Shown one piece after another: positions 16,860-26,094 of a DNA stretch of 64,000 nucleotides (positions within the stretch are counted from its first letter, which is position 1; each line of letters opens with the position of its first letter). Below the pieces are notes generated by a model. It ran no database searches and was not told the origin of the DNA. It worked only from the letters and a program-made list of their open reading frames with translations. Source of the DNA: Bacteroidales bacterium UBA3743 (lineage in GTDB: Bacteria > Bacteroidota > Bacteroidia > Bacteroidales > Paludibacteraceae); NCBI GenBank assembly GCA_002371265.1, contig DFGT01000031.1, positions 186,001 through 250,000 on the forward strand, written 5' to 3'. The translations under genes were made by a program, and so were the position numbers.

Positions 16860-18764
16860 TTATTTCTTATTCTGATTCTTGTTCTGCATCCTCTGTTGAG
16901 CCTCCATCATCTCTTTCTGCTTCTGCTGCATCTCCTGCATACGTGCCATCCATGAGCTCTGGTTCTGAGGTTTCTTCTGGTTCTCTTTGATTTTCTCCAA
17001 AAGTTTCTTCTCATCAACAGTTGCCTTCACCACAAAGTTGATGATTATTGTGATCAGCAACGATACGAAGTAATAATATGTAAGACCTGAACCATAGTCG
17101 TTGAACATAAAGAAGAACATGAACGGCATCACATACATCATGATTTTCATCATCGGCATCTGCTGTGTGGCTCCTGTATCCTGCATCTTCGAATTAAAGT
17201 ACATATAAACGACATTGGTGATTGTCATCAACAGACAGAACAAGCTCAAGTGGTCGCCCAACAACGGAATCTCAGTGCCAAACTTAATGACATCATCGTA
17301 TGAAGACAAATCCTCAGCCCATAAGAAGCTCTCTCCACGAAGGTCTATCACAGATGGGAAGAAATAGTACATAGCGACCAAGAATGGCATCTGCAACAAC
17401 ATCGGCAGACATCCTCCCATAGGATTGACACCTGCTCGAGAATAAAGCTGCATCACCTCTTGTTGACGCTCCATTCCTTTGTCCTCCGGAATACGCGCGT
17501 TAATCTCTTCTATCTGTGGTTTTAGCACACGCATCTTAGCCATAGAAAGGTATGAACTTCTCGTGAATGGGAAAATAAGCATCTTGATCACCAACGTCAC
17601 TAGCAAAATGATCAAACCATAATTGCTCAAGAACGACGAGAAGAAATTAAACAAAGGAATTGTGATTCCCTGGTTTACCCAACGCAAAATACCTCCTCCG
17701 ATTGCCACGATACGGTTAAGCAACACCTCGTCATCTAGTTTATCGTCATAATCATAGAGAATATCATAATCATTTGGTCCGAAATACAAATAGAAATCAG
17801 CTGTCGCGCCCTTATTAGCATCAAACGGCAATTTCATCTCCGCTTTGAATTGCTTCATCGGCACCTCCTTGTTCTTTGATTTAGAGACAGAAGATGACAA
17901 ACTAGCTGATGTAAACTTGTTATTTTTACCATTGACAAAAATTGATGAGAAGAACTGGTCTTTGAATCCGATCCACTTGACTGGCTCTTCTACCTTCTCT
18001 TCATCGTCTTCTACCTCAGACAAATAATCAATACCGCCATCCGACTCTTTATAATAAAGCTGCACATAACGGTTCTCGAAAGTTCTACCCTTCTCCTTCT
18101 GCTCAATCTGCTGTTCCCAATTGATTGTGACTTCAGAAGCGGACTTCAATTGGTTTCCAATTCCGTCGGCCTTCATTTTGAACGACATCATATACTCATC
18201 CTTTGGCAATGTATAGATGAAATCCAACGATCCGCCCTGTGCTGCGCGAAGAGAAAGAGTAACTGATGTGTCATTTTTAGCTGTCACCGCAAAACACATC
18301 TCCTCCGTAGATATATTCTTAGCAGAAACCGACTCCAATTCAACGTTAAAACGGGAAAGTTCACTCTTGTTTAGCACCACAGGCTCTGAACTGCCATATA
18401 AATTGTATTTCTTCAAAGTGGCCTTTTCAACAAATCCACCTACAGTTGAGAAATCGATCTTCACCAAATCATTCTCCAACGATACTGTCTCATTTGCACC
18501 GTTTGCTGATGCTGCGAAAGCACCATATACTTTCTGTAATTCTACATTTCTTGCTGAATCCGATAAAGCCACAGTATCAGAATAGACTGGCAATTCTGTT
18601 TTTGCTATTGAATCCGCAATTCTAGCCAACGAATCTTCACGCATCTTCTTCGCTTCAGCTTGCTGCTGGAAGTAGGCTTCATTCTCACTGGAAGTGTACA
18701 TCATCCACATTAGAGAAAGACCTAACAGAAGCATGAAAATCAACGAATGGTTTTTATTCTCCAT
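16860..18764 (-). CDS. yidC: Membrane protein insertase YidC
   Basis: The 634-residue protein inserts and folds inner-membrane proteins, alone or with SecYEG. It has an N-terminal transmembrane anchor (about 6-22), a large periplasmic beta domain (to about 340) and a five-helix core containing NYGLIILLVTLVIKML, then GGCLPMLLQMPFLVAMYYFF. The conserved Arg (FPFTRSSYLSM) is in place. The C terminus is a basic, Gln/Met/Lys-rich tail (KQKEMMEAQQRMQNKNQNKK) that could touch the ribosome. A TATTTTTG box lies at 18807-18814. Confidence 0.96.
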   Translation of the reverse strand: MENKNHSLIFMLLLGLSLMWMMYTSSENEAYFQQQAEAKKMREDSLARIADSIAKTELPVYSDTVALSDSARNVELQKVYGAFAASANGANETVSLENDLVKIDFSTVGGFVEKATLKKYNLYGSSEPVVLNKSELSRFNVELESVSAKNISTEEMCFAVTAKNDTSVTLSLRAAQGGSLDFIYTLPKDEYMMSFKMKADGIGNQLKSASEVTINWEQQIEQKEKGRTFENRYVQLYYKESDGGIDYLSEVEDDEEKVEEPVKWIGFKDQFFSSIFVNGKNNKFTSASLSSSVSKSKNKEVPMKQFKAEMKLPFDANKGATADFYLYFGPNDYDILYDYDDKLDDEVLLNRIVAIGGGILRWVNQGITIPLFNFFSSFLSNYGLIILLVTLVIKMLIFPFTRSSYLSMAKMRVLKPQIEEINARIPEDKGMERQQEVMQLYSRAGVNPMGGCLPMLLQMPFLVAMYYFFPSVIDLRGESFLWAEDLSSYDDVIKFGTEIPLLGDHLSLFCLLMTITNVVYMYFNSKMQDTGATQQMPMMKIMMYVMPFMFFFMFNDYGSGLTYYYFVSLLITIIINFVVKATVDEKKLLEKIKENQKKPQNQSSWMARMQEMQQKQKEMMEAQQRMQNKNQNKK

Positions 18765-18806
18765 GATTGATTATAAGTAATTGTTATTTTTCCTGTTTTT
18801 AACTTG

Positions 18807-18814
18807 CAAAAATA
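18807..18814 (-). promoter_or_regulatory. -7 box for yidC
   Basis: TATTTTTG on the minus strand, about 43 bases before the yidC start. No good TTTG at -33. Confidence 0.45.
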
Positions 18815-18924
18815 AGAATAAATTACGAATCTAAGAAGACAAACTCTTACAAACTACTTAAATAAAAGGATAGACAGATACACCTGTGTTAGAAACGGTT
18901 TGATTTAATAAAAAATATGGCTAT

Positions 18925-18994
18925 AGAGTTTGAGGATTGTTAAGGGCGGAACGTCCTAATCCGTTCAATTCTACAAGTTCTTACGAACTTGTAG
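18925..18994. repeat. Intergenic repeat plus perfect hairpin
   Basis: 18925-18947 repeats the sequence at 2065-2086 on the other strand. It is followed at 18971-18994 by arms CTACAAGTTC and GAACTTGTAG with loop TTAC, then CTATATCTTTTT. The surrounding 291 bases (18765-19055) hold no gene that I can see. Confidence 0.6.
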
Positions 18995-19055
18995 CTATAT
19001 CTTTTTGATTTTGTGTGATTCCTATTTTTGCAAGTGAATAATTGATGACGAAGCG

Positions 19056-19595
19056 TCATAAATATTTCTTTCTAATACATGTTTTAAATAAAATAATGAC
19101 TGACGAAACAACAAATAGGACAGAAACACTTATTAACATTGCAAAATTACCAACACCCATAGTTTCACCATCATGTGAAACCCACCTTATAGTATCAAGT
19201 CTATACGCTATTGGAGAACAAAAAATCATAACACCTGATAGTATAGTGATAACTGTACATTTTTTACAGGCATATAACATTAAAAGGAAAGATAATAAAT
19301 GTAGAAGTTGATAATAAAACATATTATAAATACCATTTGTGCTAATACTTGACCAAATGACACAAAGAATATTTGTAATAAGTATAGAAATAATAGAAAG
19401 TGCCTGTTTCTTCAAAAATGGACGAAATCTATAGAAAATTATCAAACCAGAAAGAACAACAACTATCAATGTTATTACGTATTCAATGATACATGAATCT
19501 CCATAAAAATATTCCCATTTTTCTACTACAAAAAGGGAAAACGAAATGACAGAGATAAACAAAAGAAACACTATATAGAGCAATGCTTTCCTCAT
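19056..19595 (-). CDS. Small integral membrane protein, unknown
   Basis: The 179-residue protein is almost entirely hydrophobic with about five or six transmembrane helices (for example YIVFLLFISVISFSLFVV and YVITLIVVVLSGLIIFY) and a basic C terminus (KTCIRKKYL). I recognise no family. It stands alone between a repeat-bearing gap and the DUF4268 gene, and its AT content is higher than its neighbours'. Signal-like start MRKALLYIVFLLF makes the ATG at 19595 plausible. It is the least certain gene in this part. Confidence 0.5.
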   Translation of the reverse strand: MRKALLYIVFLLFISVISFSLFVVEKWEYFYGDSCIIEYVITLIVVVLSGLIIFYRFRPFLKKQALSIISILITNILCVIWSSISTNGIYNMFYYQLLHLLSFLLMLYACKKCTVITILSGVMIFCSPIAYRLDTIRWVSHDGETMGVGNFAMLISVSVLFVVSSVIILFKTCIRKKYL

Positions 19596-19750
19596 AAACT
19601 ACTTATATTGTTATCATTTTTTAGTTGCAGGATGGGATTCTATAACAATATTTAAACAGATTCTAATCTTCCGGAAACCGTCAGAAAAGAATGATGGCTG
19701 AAGAAATAAGAAAAAGGGCAATAATACACATTCCCGTTTCTATATTTCTC

Positions 19751-20218
19751 TTATTCTTCATTCTCCTCATCTTGAAGAAGTTCTCTCATCTCATTGAAAG
19801 CCTTTTCAAGTTTTGTCATCTCCTTTGAAAGGAAGACATAAAAATCATGCCAATCTTCGCGACGGTGGATGTCAAGATCTGGTTTATGCTTGTAGATACG
19901 GCTTACAGGTGTGCCGCACTCCTTGACAAAATACTCCTGCCAAACAGGATCGTCGAAATACTCCTCAATAACAACCTTGTACTGCTTCAACAATTCCCAT
20001 TTCTCCGCACGTTTGTTGGGATTCTTATGGTTCAACTCAAGTATAACGTATGCACCGTCTCTCCCCGCACCGAATTTCATCTCCACATGCTTGATCTTCG
20101 TATTATAGAGAATCCATTTCTTATGCTTGTATTTGAAACGCGGAAGCTTTGCGCAAAACTCGTCGAATCCGTTCCAAAAATCCCTTTTAAGCTCTTTTAC
20201 CTCTTCTCTTGAATACAT
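19751..20218 (-). CDS. DUF4268 family protein
   Basis: The 155-residue soluble protein matches DUF4268: FWNGFDEFCAKLPRFK at the start, then KFGAGRDGAYVILELNHKN, and a C-terminal WHDFYVFLSKEMTKLEKAF. The domain occurs alone or at the end of restriction-type nuclease proteins, and its strand pattern is nuclease-like, but its function is unknown. It starts 3 bases after the end of the 20222 gene, so the two are translationally coupled although they look unrelated. Confidence 0.75.
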   Translation of the reverse strand: MYSREEVKELKRDFWNGFDEFCAKLPRFKYKHKKWILYNTKIKHVEMKFGAGRDGAYVILELNHKNPNKRAEKWELLKQYKVVIEEYFDDPVWQEYFVKECGTPVSRIYKHKPDLDIHRREDWHDFYVFLSKEMTKLEKAFNEMRELLQDEENEE

Positions 20219-20221
20219 ACG

Positions 20222-21634
20222 CTACTTATTATCAAAAATATTAAGCAATAGATATCTCAACTCATCATTTGGCTCCGCCTTACGTAGAAGCACAAATTTT
20301 CCCTCTGTGTCTATCAGATAATAAGACGGAATAGCTCTAGCATTATATACCTTTCTCAACACGTCTGATTCGGGAGCAAGCCACACTTGCATTTTTCCCG
20401 ACAATCCCCTTGTCGCCTTCTCCACATTCTCCTTTTCATCGTAGACAAATATGTTCACCACCTGTAGCTGACCGTCAAATGTCTGCTGGAAACGATCAAG
20501 AATCTTTAAATCCTTTTCCGTCTTCATAAGACGTGTGTTACAGATATTAAGATAAATATATTTTCCTAAAAACTCGGTCAATTCGTGCTTTTTGCCATTC
20601 AAGTCGTTGCCTACAAGGTTTGGTGCTCCCTCCCCCACAAGCGTTGATCCGACCGTTGCGGCGACATTCAGAGCCAGCTCTTTATTTTCTGCCATTGTCA
20701 TCGCCGCAGAAAGGTTCTGAAGCATCTTCACCACAAGTTTATTATCGAATATCTCCGCTGCCGCCAGATCGCCAACAATTTTTATGGCTACAAGCTCCTT
20801 CAGCTCTACATCCGTTATCTTATATCTCTCTTGGATATGCATCAAAAGCATTTTCGCATTTGACGTCTCTATTATCTTTTTGAAAACGTAAAAATCCTCA
20901 CTTCCAAGAGTATTTGGAATCAAGTTGTAGAAGACATTGTTGAACAAATCCCAAAACGCAGGATTTGTTTTGTCAACCCCAAGTTTTGCAAATTCAGAAT
21001 AGACGGAATTCATCTGAACCGGATCGGAAAACTGAGCTTTAAGAAGCAGACAACGATAATCTTTGTAGTTTTTCTGAAATTTGGTAGACAAGTCAGCAAA
21101 AATACGGTTCAGTTCACTGATTGAATATTGCACAGTATCCGCGTCGCCCTTACTTGCAAGACATTTCATGGTGAAGAAATCAAACGCATCCTCAAACTGA
21201 AGAAATTTCATATTCACACCCTTCTTGTCGGGATTCTGAATGAAGAAAAGATATTCATTCGGCTCAAAATACGGCTGAAGCTTCTCTGAAAGGGTCCTCA
21301 CTCTTTTATTTGGAATCTCCACCACATAGCTTTTCCCTGGTTCCACATAGATGTATCCGCGCTGAGCGTCACCGGGAAGAAACACCTGACATTCATTCGT
21401 CAGATCAAACTCAAAACGGAAATCGCCCTCCTTGCCAACCTTAGCAGTTGCCACAGATTCCGAACCGTTGAGGATTTTTTCTGTATAGCGTCTCAATTCC
21501 AGCGTCTCACCAGCATAGGACTCGTTCTTTCCGGACACAACAATTTTTGCAGCATGAGTAGGACAAACATACAGCAACATCAAAATAAGACCTAATGCAC
21601 ACTTATTCTTTATAAAACGTTCTTGCATCTTCAT
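20222..21634 (-). CDS. TlpA-like thioredoxin-fold protein without CxxC
   Basis: The 470-residue exported protein has a signal peptide (about 8-28), an N-terminal beta domain of the DUF4369 type (AGETLELRRYTEKI), a helical middle and a C-terminal thioredoxin fold (about 335-470). In TlpA proteins the fold carries WCxxC; here the equivalent stretch is YIYLNICNTRLMKTEKDL, with one Cys and no pair. The cis-proline is kept (ARAIPSYYLID). Disulfide exchange by the usual mechanism is thus unlikely. Two -7-like boxes precede it. Members of this group in Bacteroidetes are linked to envelope stress, but no role is established. Confidence 0.72.
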   Translation of the reverse strand: MKMQERFIKNKCALGLILMLLYVCPTHAAKIVVSGKNESYAGETLELRRYTEKILNGSESVATAKVGKEGDFRFEFDLTNECQVFLPGDAQRGYIYVEPGKSYVVEIPNKRVRTLSEKLQPYFEPNEYLFFIQNPDKKGVNMKFLQFEDAFDFFTMKCLASKGDADTVQYSISELNRIFADLSTKFQKNYKDYRCLLLKAQFSDPVQMNSVYSEFAKLGVDKTNPAFWDLFNNVFYNLIPNTLGSEDFYVFKKIIETSNAKMLLMHIQERYKITDVELKELVAIKIVGDLAAAEIFDNKLVVKMLQNLSAAMTMAENKELALNVAATVGSTLVGEGAPNLVGNDLNGKKHELTEFLGKYIYLNICNTRLMKTEKDLKILDRFQQTFDGQLQVVNIFVYDEKENVEKATRGLSGKMQVWLAPESDVLRKVYNARAIPSYYLIDTEGKFVLLRKAEPNDELRYLLLNIFDNK

Positions 21635-21650
21635 ATACTTGGTTAGGGTC

Positions 21651-21676
21651 CAAAGATATGATTTTTTGCAAAAGTA
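21651..21676 (-). promoter_or_regulatory. Two -7-like boxes upstream of the 21634 start
   Basis: TATCTTTG (21658-21651) and TACTTTTG (21676-21669) both read toward the gene. Either could be used; the nearer one would leave a leader of only about 10 bases. Confidence 0.45.
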
Positions 21677-21698
21677 ATAAATCTTTTTGCTCTACAAT

Positions 21699-21729
21699 TT
21701 TGTAAAAGAGATAAATTAAACTAATTTTG
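21699..21729 (+). promoter_or_regulatory. Promoter of ybeY
   Basis: TTTG (21699-21702), 19 bases, then TAATTTTG (21722-21729). Spacing matches the Bacteroidetes consensus. Confidence 0.7.
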
Positions 21730-21765
21730 AATTGCTAATGGGAACATACTCAAAACAAAACGATA

Positions 21766-22206
21766 ATGGCTATTACATACAACAAAGAGCATTCGAAGAT
21801 CAAAATGCCAAAGATTAAGAAAAGGGGGGTCTCGGCATGGATCAAAAAAGTAGCAGAACTACATGGGAAAAAAGTGGGAGATTTATCGTATTTGTTTTGT
21901 TCCGACGACCATATATTGGAAGTGAATAGAGAATATCTTCAACACGATTATTACACAGATATTATCACATTCGACTATACTGAAGGGGATGTCATCTCTG
22001 GTGACATGGTAATCAGTGTCGATACAATCGCGACAAATGCCGAAAAATTTAACACTTCTTTCGAGTCTGAGTTTTTCAGAGTCGTCATTCACGGAGTGTT
22101 GCATTTATGCGGTATCAACGACAAAGGTCCAGGAGAGAGAGAGATTATGGAGAAGCATGAGGACGAGGCGCTTGAAGTGGCAAAAAATTTTGAATTAGTG
22201 GGTTGA
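21766..22206 (+). CDS. ybeY: Endoribonuclease YbeY
   Basis: The 146-residue protein is a zinc-dependent ribonuclease for rRNA maturation and ribosome quality control. It has DDHILEVNREYLQHDYYTDIITF-type sequence in the middle (conserved in the family) and the metal motif HGVLHLCGIND. The first two ligands are His; the third position is Asp instead of the His seen in E. coli, as is usual in Bacteroidetes. The ATG at 21766 follows a good promoter. The AraC regulator follows after 37 bases. Confidence 0.93.
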   Translation: MAITYNKEHSKIKMPKIKKRGVSAWIKKVAELHGKKVGDLSYLFCSDDHILEVNREYLQHDYYTDIITFDYTEGDVISGDMVISVDTIATNAEKFNTSFESEFFRVVIHGVLHLCGINDKGPGEREIMEKHEDEALEVAKNFELVG

Positions 22207-22243
22207 GAAATTAAAGACAGAGAAGAGAGATAAAAAGCCACCT

Positions 22244-23449
22244 ATGACACTTGAAACTATCTACATAGCTATATTATCCGGCACAGCATTTGTCTCGCTG
22301 GGGTTGGCGTTAACCCTATACAACAGGACAAATATTGTGGCAGACACTTTGCCTTTTAAGATTCTTAGAAGGTCGAAACTGCTTGCTGGAAATATTTCTA
22401 TGGCAACGACCATCCTCAGTTTAATACTGCTTTCCGTTGACGTCACAAAAGGAGACTCAGGCATAAAATGTATGATGCTTTCCTTCTTCTACCTGATGGG
22501 TATACAGTGGGTATGGATGGTTATTCCTTTGATTGCCCCAGATTTTCTGACTAAAAAGAAGGTAATAAGAGATGCCTCTGTATTCATTTCAAGCACTATT
22601 TTGGTAAATCTAATCACAAATGGCATAGGCTACGACAATAAATTTGTCGGCATCACATTCGCTTTCATCTTTATTACACACTGCGGCTTATGGGTTGTGA
22701 AATTCGGCAAACTATACAGAAGAGCCATGTTCAATCTGGAAGAAGAGTTTTCCGACTATGTCTTCCTTTACATTGAATGGACTTATGATGCTTCACTGGC
22801 AGTTATCGTCTTCTGTCTGAGTGGTGTGCTTCTTTGTTATTCGGAAAAAATGACAATTGCTATTTTCTTCTTTTTTGCAGCATTGGCCTATTTCTACGTC
22901 GTACACTCGCTCAACAAATACCAAATCCATGCCGAACGCTTGTATTTTGGACTGAAAAAAACAGAGGAAGAAAAAGCAAAAGAAATTTCCAGGAAAAACA
23001 ATTTTGTATGCTCTCCATCAATAACTGTAGAGAAGACGACGGCAAAAACAGAAGAATATGATAATGTCACATCTTCAAAAATAGAGAAAAATGCTTTTGG
23101 TGAAGAATCTCCGATTGCCCAAAGAATAAAAAAATGGATAGACGAGGAGGGATACCTTCAGCCTGGTCTTACTCTTAATGACATAGCAAACAAAATAGGC
23201 ACAAACCGTACCTATGTATCAGGGTTCATCAATACCACTTATCGCAGCACTTTCTTTGAATTCATCGCAAATCTTAGGGTTGAGAAAATAAAGAAGCTGC
23301 TTACTGAAAACCCAGACAGAGAGCTTGAATACCTGTCTAACACTTGCGGCTTTTCAAGCAGTAGCCACATGAGCAGCACATTCAAGAAAATCACCGGTGA
23401 AACATTGAATGAATTTAGAAAAAGAATCAAAAATTCGATGGAGGAATAG
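22244..23449 (+). CDS. Membrane-bound AraC-family regulator
   Basis: The 401-residue protein has six or seven transmembrane helices in its first 230 residues, a charged linker, and an AraC DNA-binding domain at about 300-395 (LTLNDIANKIGTNRTYVSGF, then YLSNTCGFSSSSHMSSTFKK, ETLNEFRKR). A transcription factor fixed in the membrane would sense a membrane or periplasmic signal and bind DNA from there. This architecture is known in Bacteroidetes, but the signals are mostly unknown. It sits between ybeY and a membrane-TonB fusion; regulating that neighbour is a guess. Confidence 0.85.
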   Translation: MTLETIYIAILSGTAFVSLGLALTLYNRTNIVADTLPFKILRRSKLLAGNISMATTILSLILLSVDVTKGDSGIKCMMLSFFYLMGIQWVWMVIPLIAPDFLTKKKVIRDASVFISSTILVNLITNGIGYDNKFVGITFAFIFITHCGLWVVKFGKLYRRAMFNLEEEFSDYVFLYIEWTYDASLAVIVFCLSGVLLCYSEKMTIAIFFFFAALAYFYVVHSLNKYQIHAERLYFGLKKTEEEKAKEISRKNNFVCSPSITVEKTTAKTEEYDNVTSSKIEKNAFGEESPIAQRIKKWIDEEGYLQPGLTLNDIANKIGTNRTYVSGFINTTYRSTFFEFIANLRVEKIKKLLTENPDRELEYLSNTCGFSSSSHMSSTFKKITGETLNEFRKRIKNSMEE

Positions 23450-23493
23450 GGCAAATGAATTATAATCCTATATAACAATCGTTACAAGAAAAT

Positions 23494-25437
23494 ATGAAAG
23501 AAGCCCTACAGATAATTCTAAACCATCTCATACATTTTCTTAAATCCGTCCGCTTTTTTCCAATAGAAGCAGCTGCTTTTATAATCATTTTCGCTCTTGC
23601 CATCACACATACAGCATATGATACACAATTCTTACTGCTTATTTCATGCTGTTTTCTTGCATTTTCTATCAGAACTGCCACACTTCATCCCAATATTGAA
23701 AGATTTAGGAGAATTGCCTATTTTTCGATCCTCATACCACTGTTTTCCATTCCTTTCATTTCATTATCAGGAGACGAAAAGATCGTAGCTGGTATATTCA
23801 TATTATCAGTTGTCCTTCCATTTCTTGCAAAGAATCTAAAAGACCGCAAATCATTTGCCAAACATTTCTTAAGTATTTTGGGAGATATTCTGATAGCCAT
23901 TCTAATAATTTCACCATCACTAATACTGATCGTCTCACCATTATACACCAGCGGTAGCCATGCTTTTGCAAAGGTATTAGGACTCATAACTCTCTTTCTG
24001 TTCATTGTCGGTATACCTGTAATATTTTTCTTCCGTCAACTAATACCAGGAGAAAAAAGACCTTTTTCATCGACTTTTTTCTACATTCTTATTAACTTAA
24101 TACTCTCTCCACTAACTGTTCTGTGCACAATTTGTGTATATCTTTCGGCTATCGCAATATTGTCTGGCTGTGAGATTAACAGCGACACTCCACTAATCTT
24201 AATGATAGTTTATTTCATATTAGTGTTTGTAGCCAGAAAAGGGCATGATGTGGCTGGAATACACCTTTTTGACAGGTTCTTTGACAATATCAAATACATC
24301 ATTATTGTTTCCATCATCATATATTGGATACTTCTCAAATCATTGCTGACCTGCTCCTATGAAGATGGATGGAAATACCTTAATCAATCATGGCTATATT
24401 TCTACATTGGAATATTTATGATTGCCGTCGTCTTATTCCTTCTGTTTAAGAAAAAAGATAATAACATTTTTCTTTGGTGGGTAGGACTAATATTCTCAGA
24501 GCTTATAATTTTTGTGCCACTCCTGTCACCTAACAAAACAAACGCTCGCCTGTGTATGTGTCAGGTGGATAATTTCCTTGAGAATAACAAATTAATAGAT
24601 TCTACAGGCCATCTAACCCAAGACACCATTCGTGAAACGGATTTTGACTCTCACGAATTCCATCGATTCAACAATGCCAGAATAACCGTCTTTTGTAATG
24701 ATTCAACACTTCTTGCCAATAAAAATCCATACGTTATATACAAAGACTGGCAGGAATATCAACCGAAACAAATAACAGAGGTAGAGATAAAAAAAGACAC
24801 TGTCTTAATTGATTCCATCCACGTCGCATACAATGGTCAAATTATCGGATGGCTTTACACTAGTAAAACTAATGGCGAAAACCTATACATTCCCTTTCAC
24901 ACTGGCTATTGGAGTTCCATACTTGACGTATCATGCGACAATCATGCAAAATGCATTGAGCATAAAGTTTATAACCCAGTTGAAAGAATTGAGAATGTCT
25001 GTCACGATTATCATTATTTACAAAGGGGAAATCCCTACCATATCCGTCCTGTCAAATGCGACAAGCAGGAACAAAAGAAAGCTGAAGATAACTTTTGGCA
25101 AGACACTACTATTATTTATAGCAGGGTAGAGAAAAAAGCTGAATACATTGGAGGAAAAGAGGCACTTATTCGTGATATTAAAAACAATCTCGTATATCCC
25201 CAAAAAGCAAAAGAGGAAATGATTGAAGGACGAGTGTTCGTCAAATTAATTGTGAAAAGAGACCGTTCAACATGCAATCATGAAATAGTTAGAGGAGTTA
25301 ATCCAGACCTTGATCAAGCCGCTTTACAAACAGTAAAAAAATTGGGCAGATGGGAACCTGCAAAAATCAATGGCAAATCCGTGAATTCTTATTTCACGTT
25401 GCCAGTTACATTTAGATTAAAAGATGTAGTCCGATAA
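23494..25437 (+). CDS. DUF4153-like membrane protein fused to a TonB C-terminal domain
   Basis: The 647-residue protein has about 12 transmembrane helices in residues 1-350 resembling DUF4153, a soluble segment of some 200 residues, and a TonB C-terminal domain at about 558-647: YIGGKEALIRDIKNNLVYP, then EGRVFVKLIVKRDRS, VNPDLDQAALQTVKKLGRW and LPVTFRL. TonB domains usually hang on one anchor helix and work with ExbB/ExbD; a polytopic carrier is unusual. BlaR-type fusions in Bacteroidetes are a known parallel. The role is unknown. It follows the AraC-type regulator by 44 bases. Confidence 0.72.
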   Translation: MKEALQIILNHLIHFLKSVRFFPIEAAAFIIIFALAITHTAYDTQFLLLISCCFLAFSIRTATLHPNIERFRRIAYFSILIPLFSIPFISLSGDEKIVAGIFILSVVLPFLAKNLKDRKSFAKHFLSILGDILIAILIISPSLILIVSPLYTSGSHAFAKVLGLITLFLFIVGIPVIFFFRQLIPGEKRPFSSTFFYILINLILSPLTVLCTICVYLSAIAILSGCEINSDTPLILMIVYFILVFVARKGHDVAGIHLFDRFFDNIKYIIIVSIIIYWILLKSLLTCSYEDGWKYLNQSWLYFYIGIFMIAVVLFLLFKKKDNNIFLWWVGLIFSELIIFVPLLSPNKTNARLCMCQVDNFLENNKLIDSTGHLTQDTIRETDFDSHEFHRFNNARITVFCNDSTLLANKNPYVIYKDWQEYQPKQITEVEIKKDTVLIDSIHVAYNGQIIGWLYTSKTNGENLYIPFHTGYWSSILDVSCDNHAKCIEHKVYNPVERIENVCHDYHYLQRGNPYHIRPVKCDKQEQKKAEDNFWQDTTIIYSRVEKKAEYIGGKEALIRDIKNNLVYPQKAKEEMIEGRVFVKLIVKRDRSTCNHEIVRGVNPDLDQAALQTVKKLGRWEPAKINGKSVNSYFTLPVTFRLKDVVR

Positions 25438-25472
25438 TGTAGACAAGATCTAAAACTGGTGTAAGCATGCTT

Positions 25473-26093
25473 TTATTCTCCAAAATCAATTGGCTGCTGG
25501 CATGGAAGCAAAGTGAAGGATTTCCTGTGGTATGGCGACGGGCCAAACTGAGCAATCGCCTCACGGTGAGCTTTGGTCGGATAACCCTTATTTTTTGCCC
25601 ATCCATACATTGGATACTCTTCCGCAATCTTCATCATATAATCATCACGGTAGGTTTTCGCCAGAATCGACGCTGCTGCAATCGATAAATACTTACCATC
25701 CCCACCTACCACTGTATGATACGGGATCTTTTTGTATGGACGGAATTTATTACCGTCGACAATAATATGCTGTGGTTCTATTCCAAGTGCTTCTATTGCA
25801 CGGTGCATCGACATTATGGAGCATTGGAGGATATTATACTTGTCTATCTCTTCCGGCGTGCAGATTCCCAAAGCCCACGCAACAGCCTTTTCCTCGATAA
25901 TTGGGCGAAGCTTGTAGCGTTGCTTCTCTGTAAGTTGTTTAGAATCGTTCAGCTCATCCAGTTGGAAATCAGGAGGAAGGATCACAGCCGCCGCATACAC
26001 TGGTCCAGCCAACGGTCCACGTCCGGCTTCATCTGTTCCGACTTCTATAACTCCGTCGAGCATATGATGTAATAAAGGCAAATGTTCTTTCAT
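25473..26093 (-). CDS. rnhB: Ribonuclease HII
   Basis: The 206-residue enzyme cuts RNA in RNA-DNA hybrids and removes single ribonucleotides from DNA. The catalytic start is EVGTDEAGRGPLAGPVYAAA with the Asp-Glu pair, followed by LNDSKQLTEKQR and VDGNKFRPY. The KTYRDDYM motif supplies the later acidic residue. Its start is one base from the end of the antiporter gene, so the pair is co-transcribed. Confidence 0.96.
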   Translation of the reverse strand: MKEHLPLLHHMLDGVIEVGTDEAGRGPLAGPVYAAAVILPPDFQLDELNDSKQLTEKQRYKLRPIIEEKAVAWALGICTPEEIDKYNILQCSIMSMHRAIEALGIEPQHIIVDGNKFRPYKKIPYHTVVGGDGKYLSIAAASILAKTYRDDYMMKIAEEYPMYGWAKNKGYPTKAHREAIAQFGPSPYHRKSFTLLPCQQPIDFGE

Positions 26094-26094
26094 G

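Noticed and set aside
18765..19055. Possible small RNA between yidC and the 19056 gene
   Set aside because: There is a good hairpin with a T-run, but I found no convincing promoter for a separate RNA.
25438..25472. AGCATGCT palindrome as a terminator between convergent genes
   Set aside because: The stem is too short and the T-run weak.
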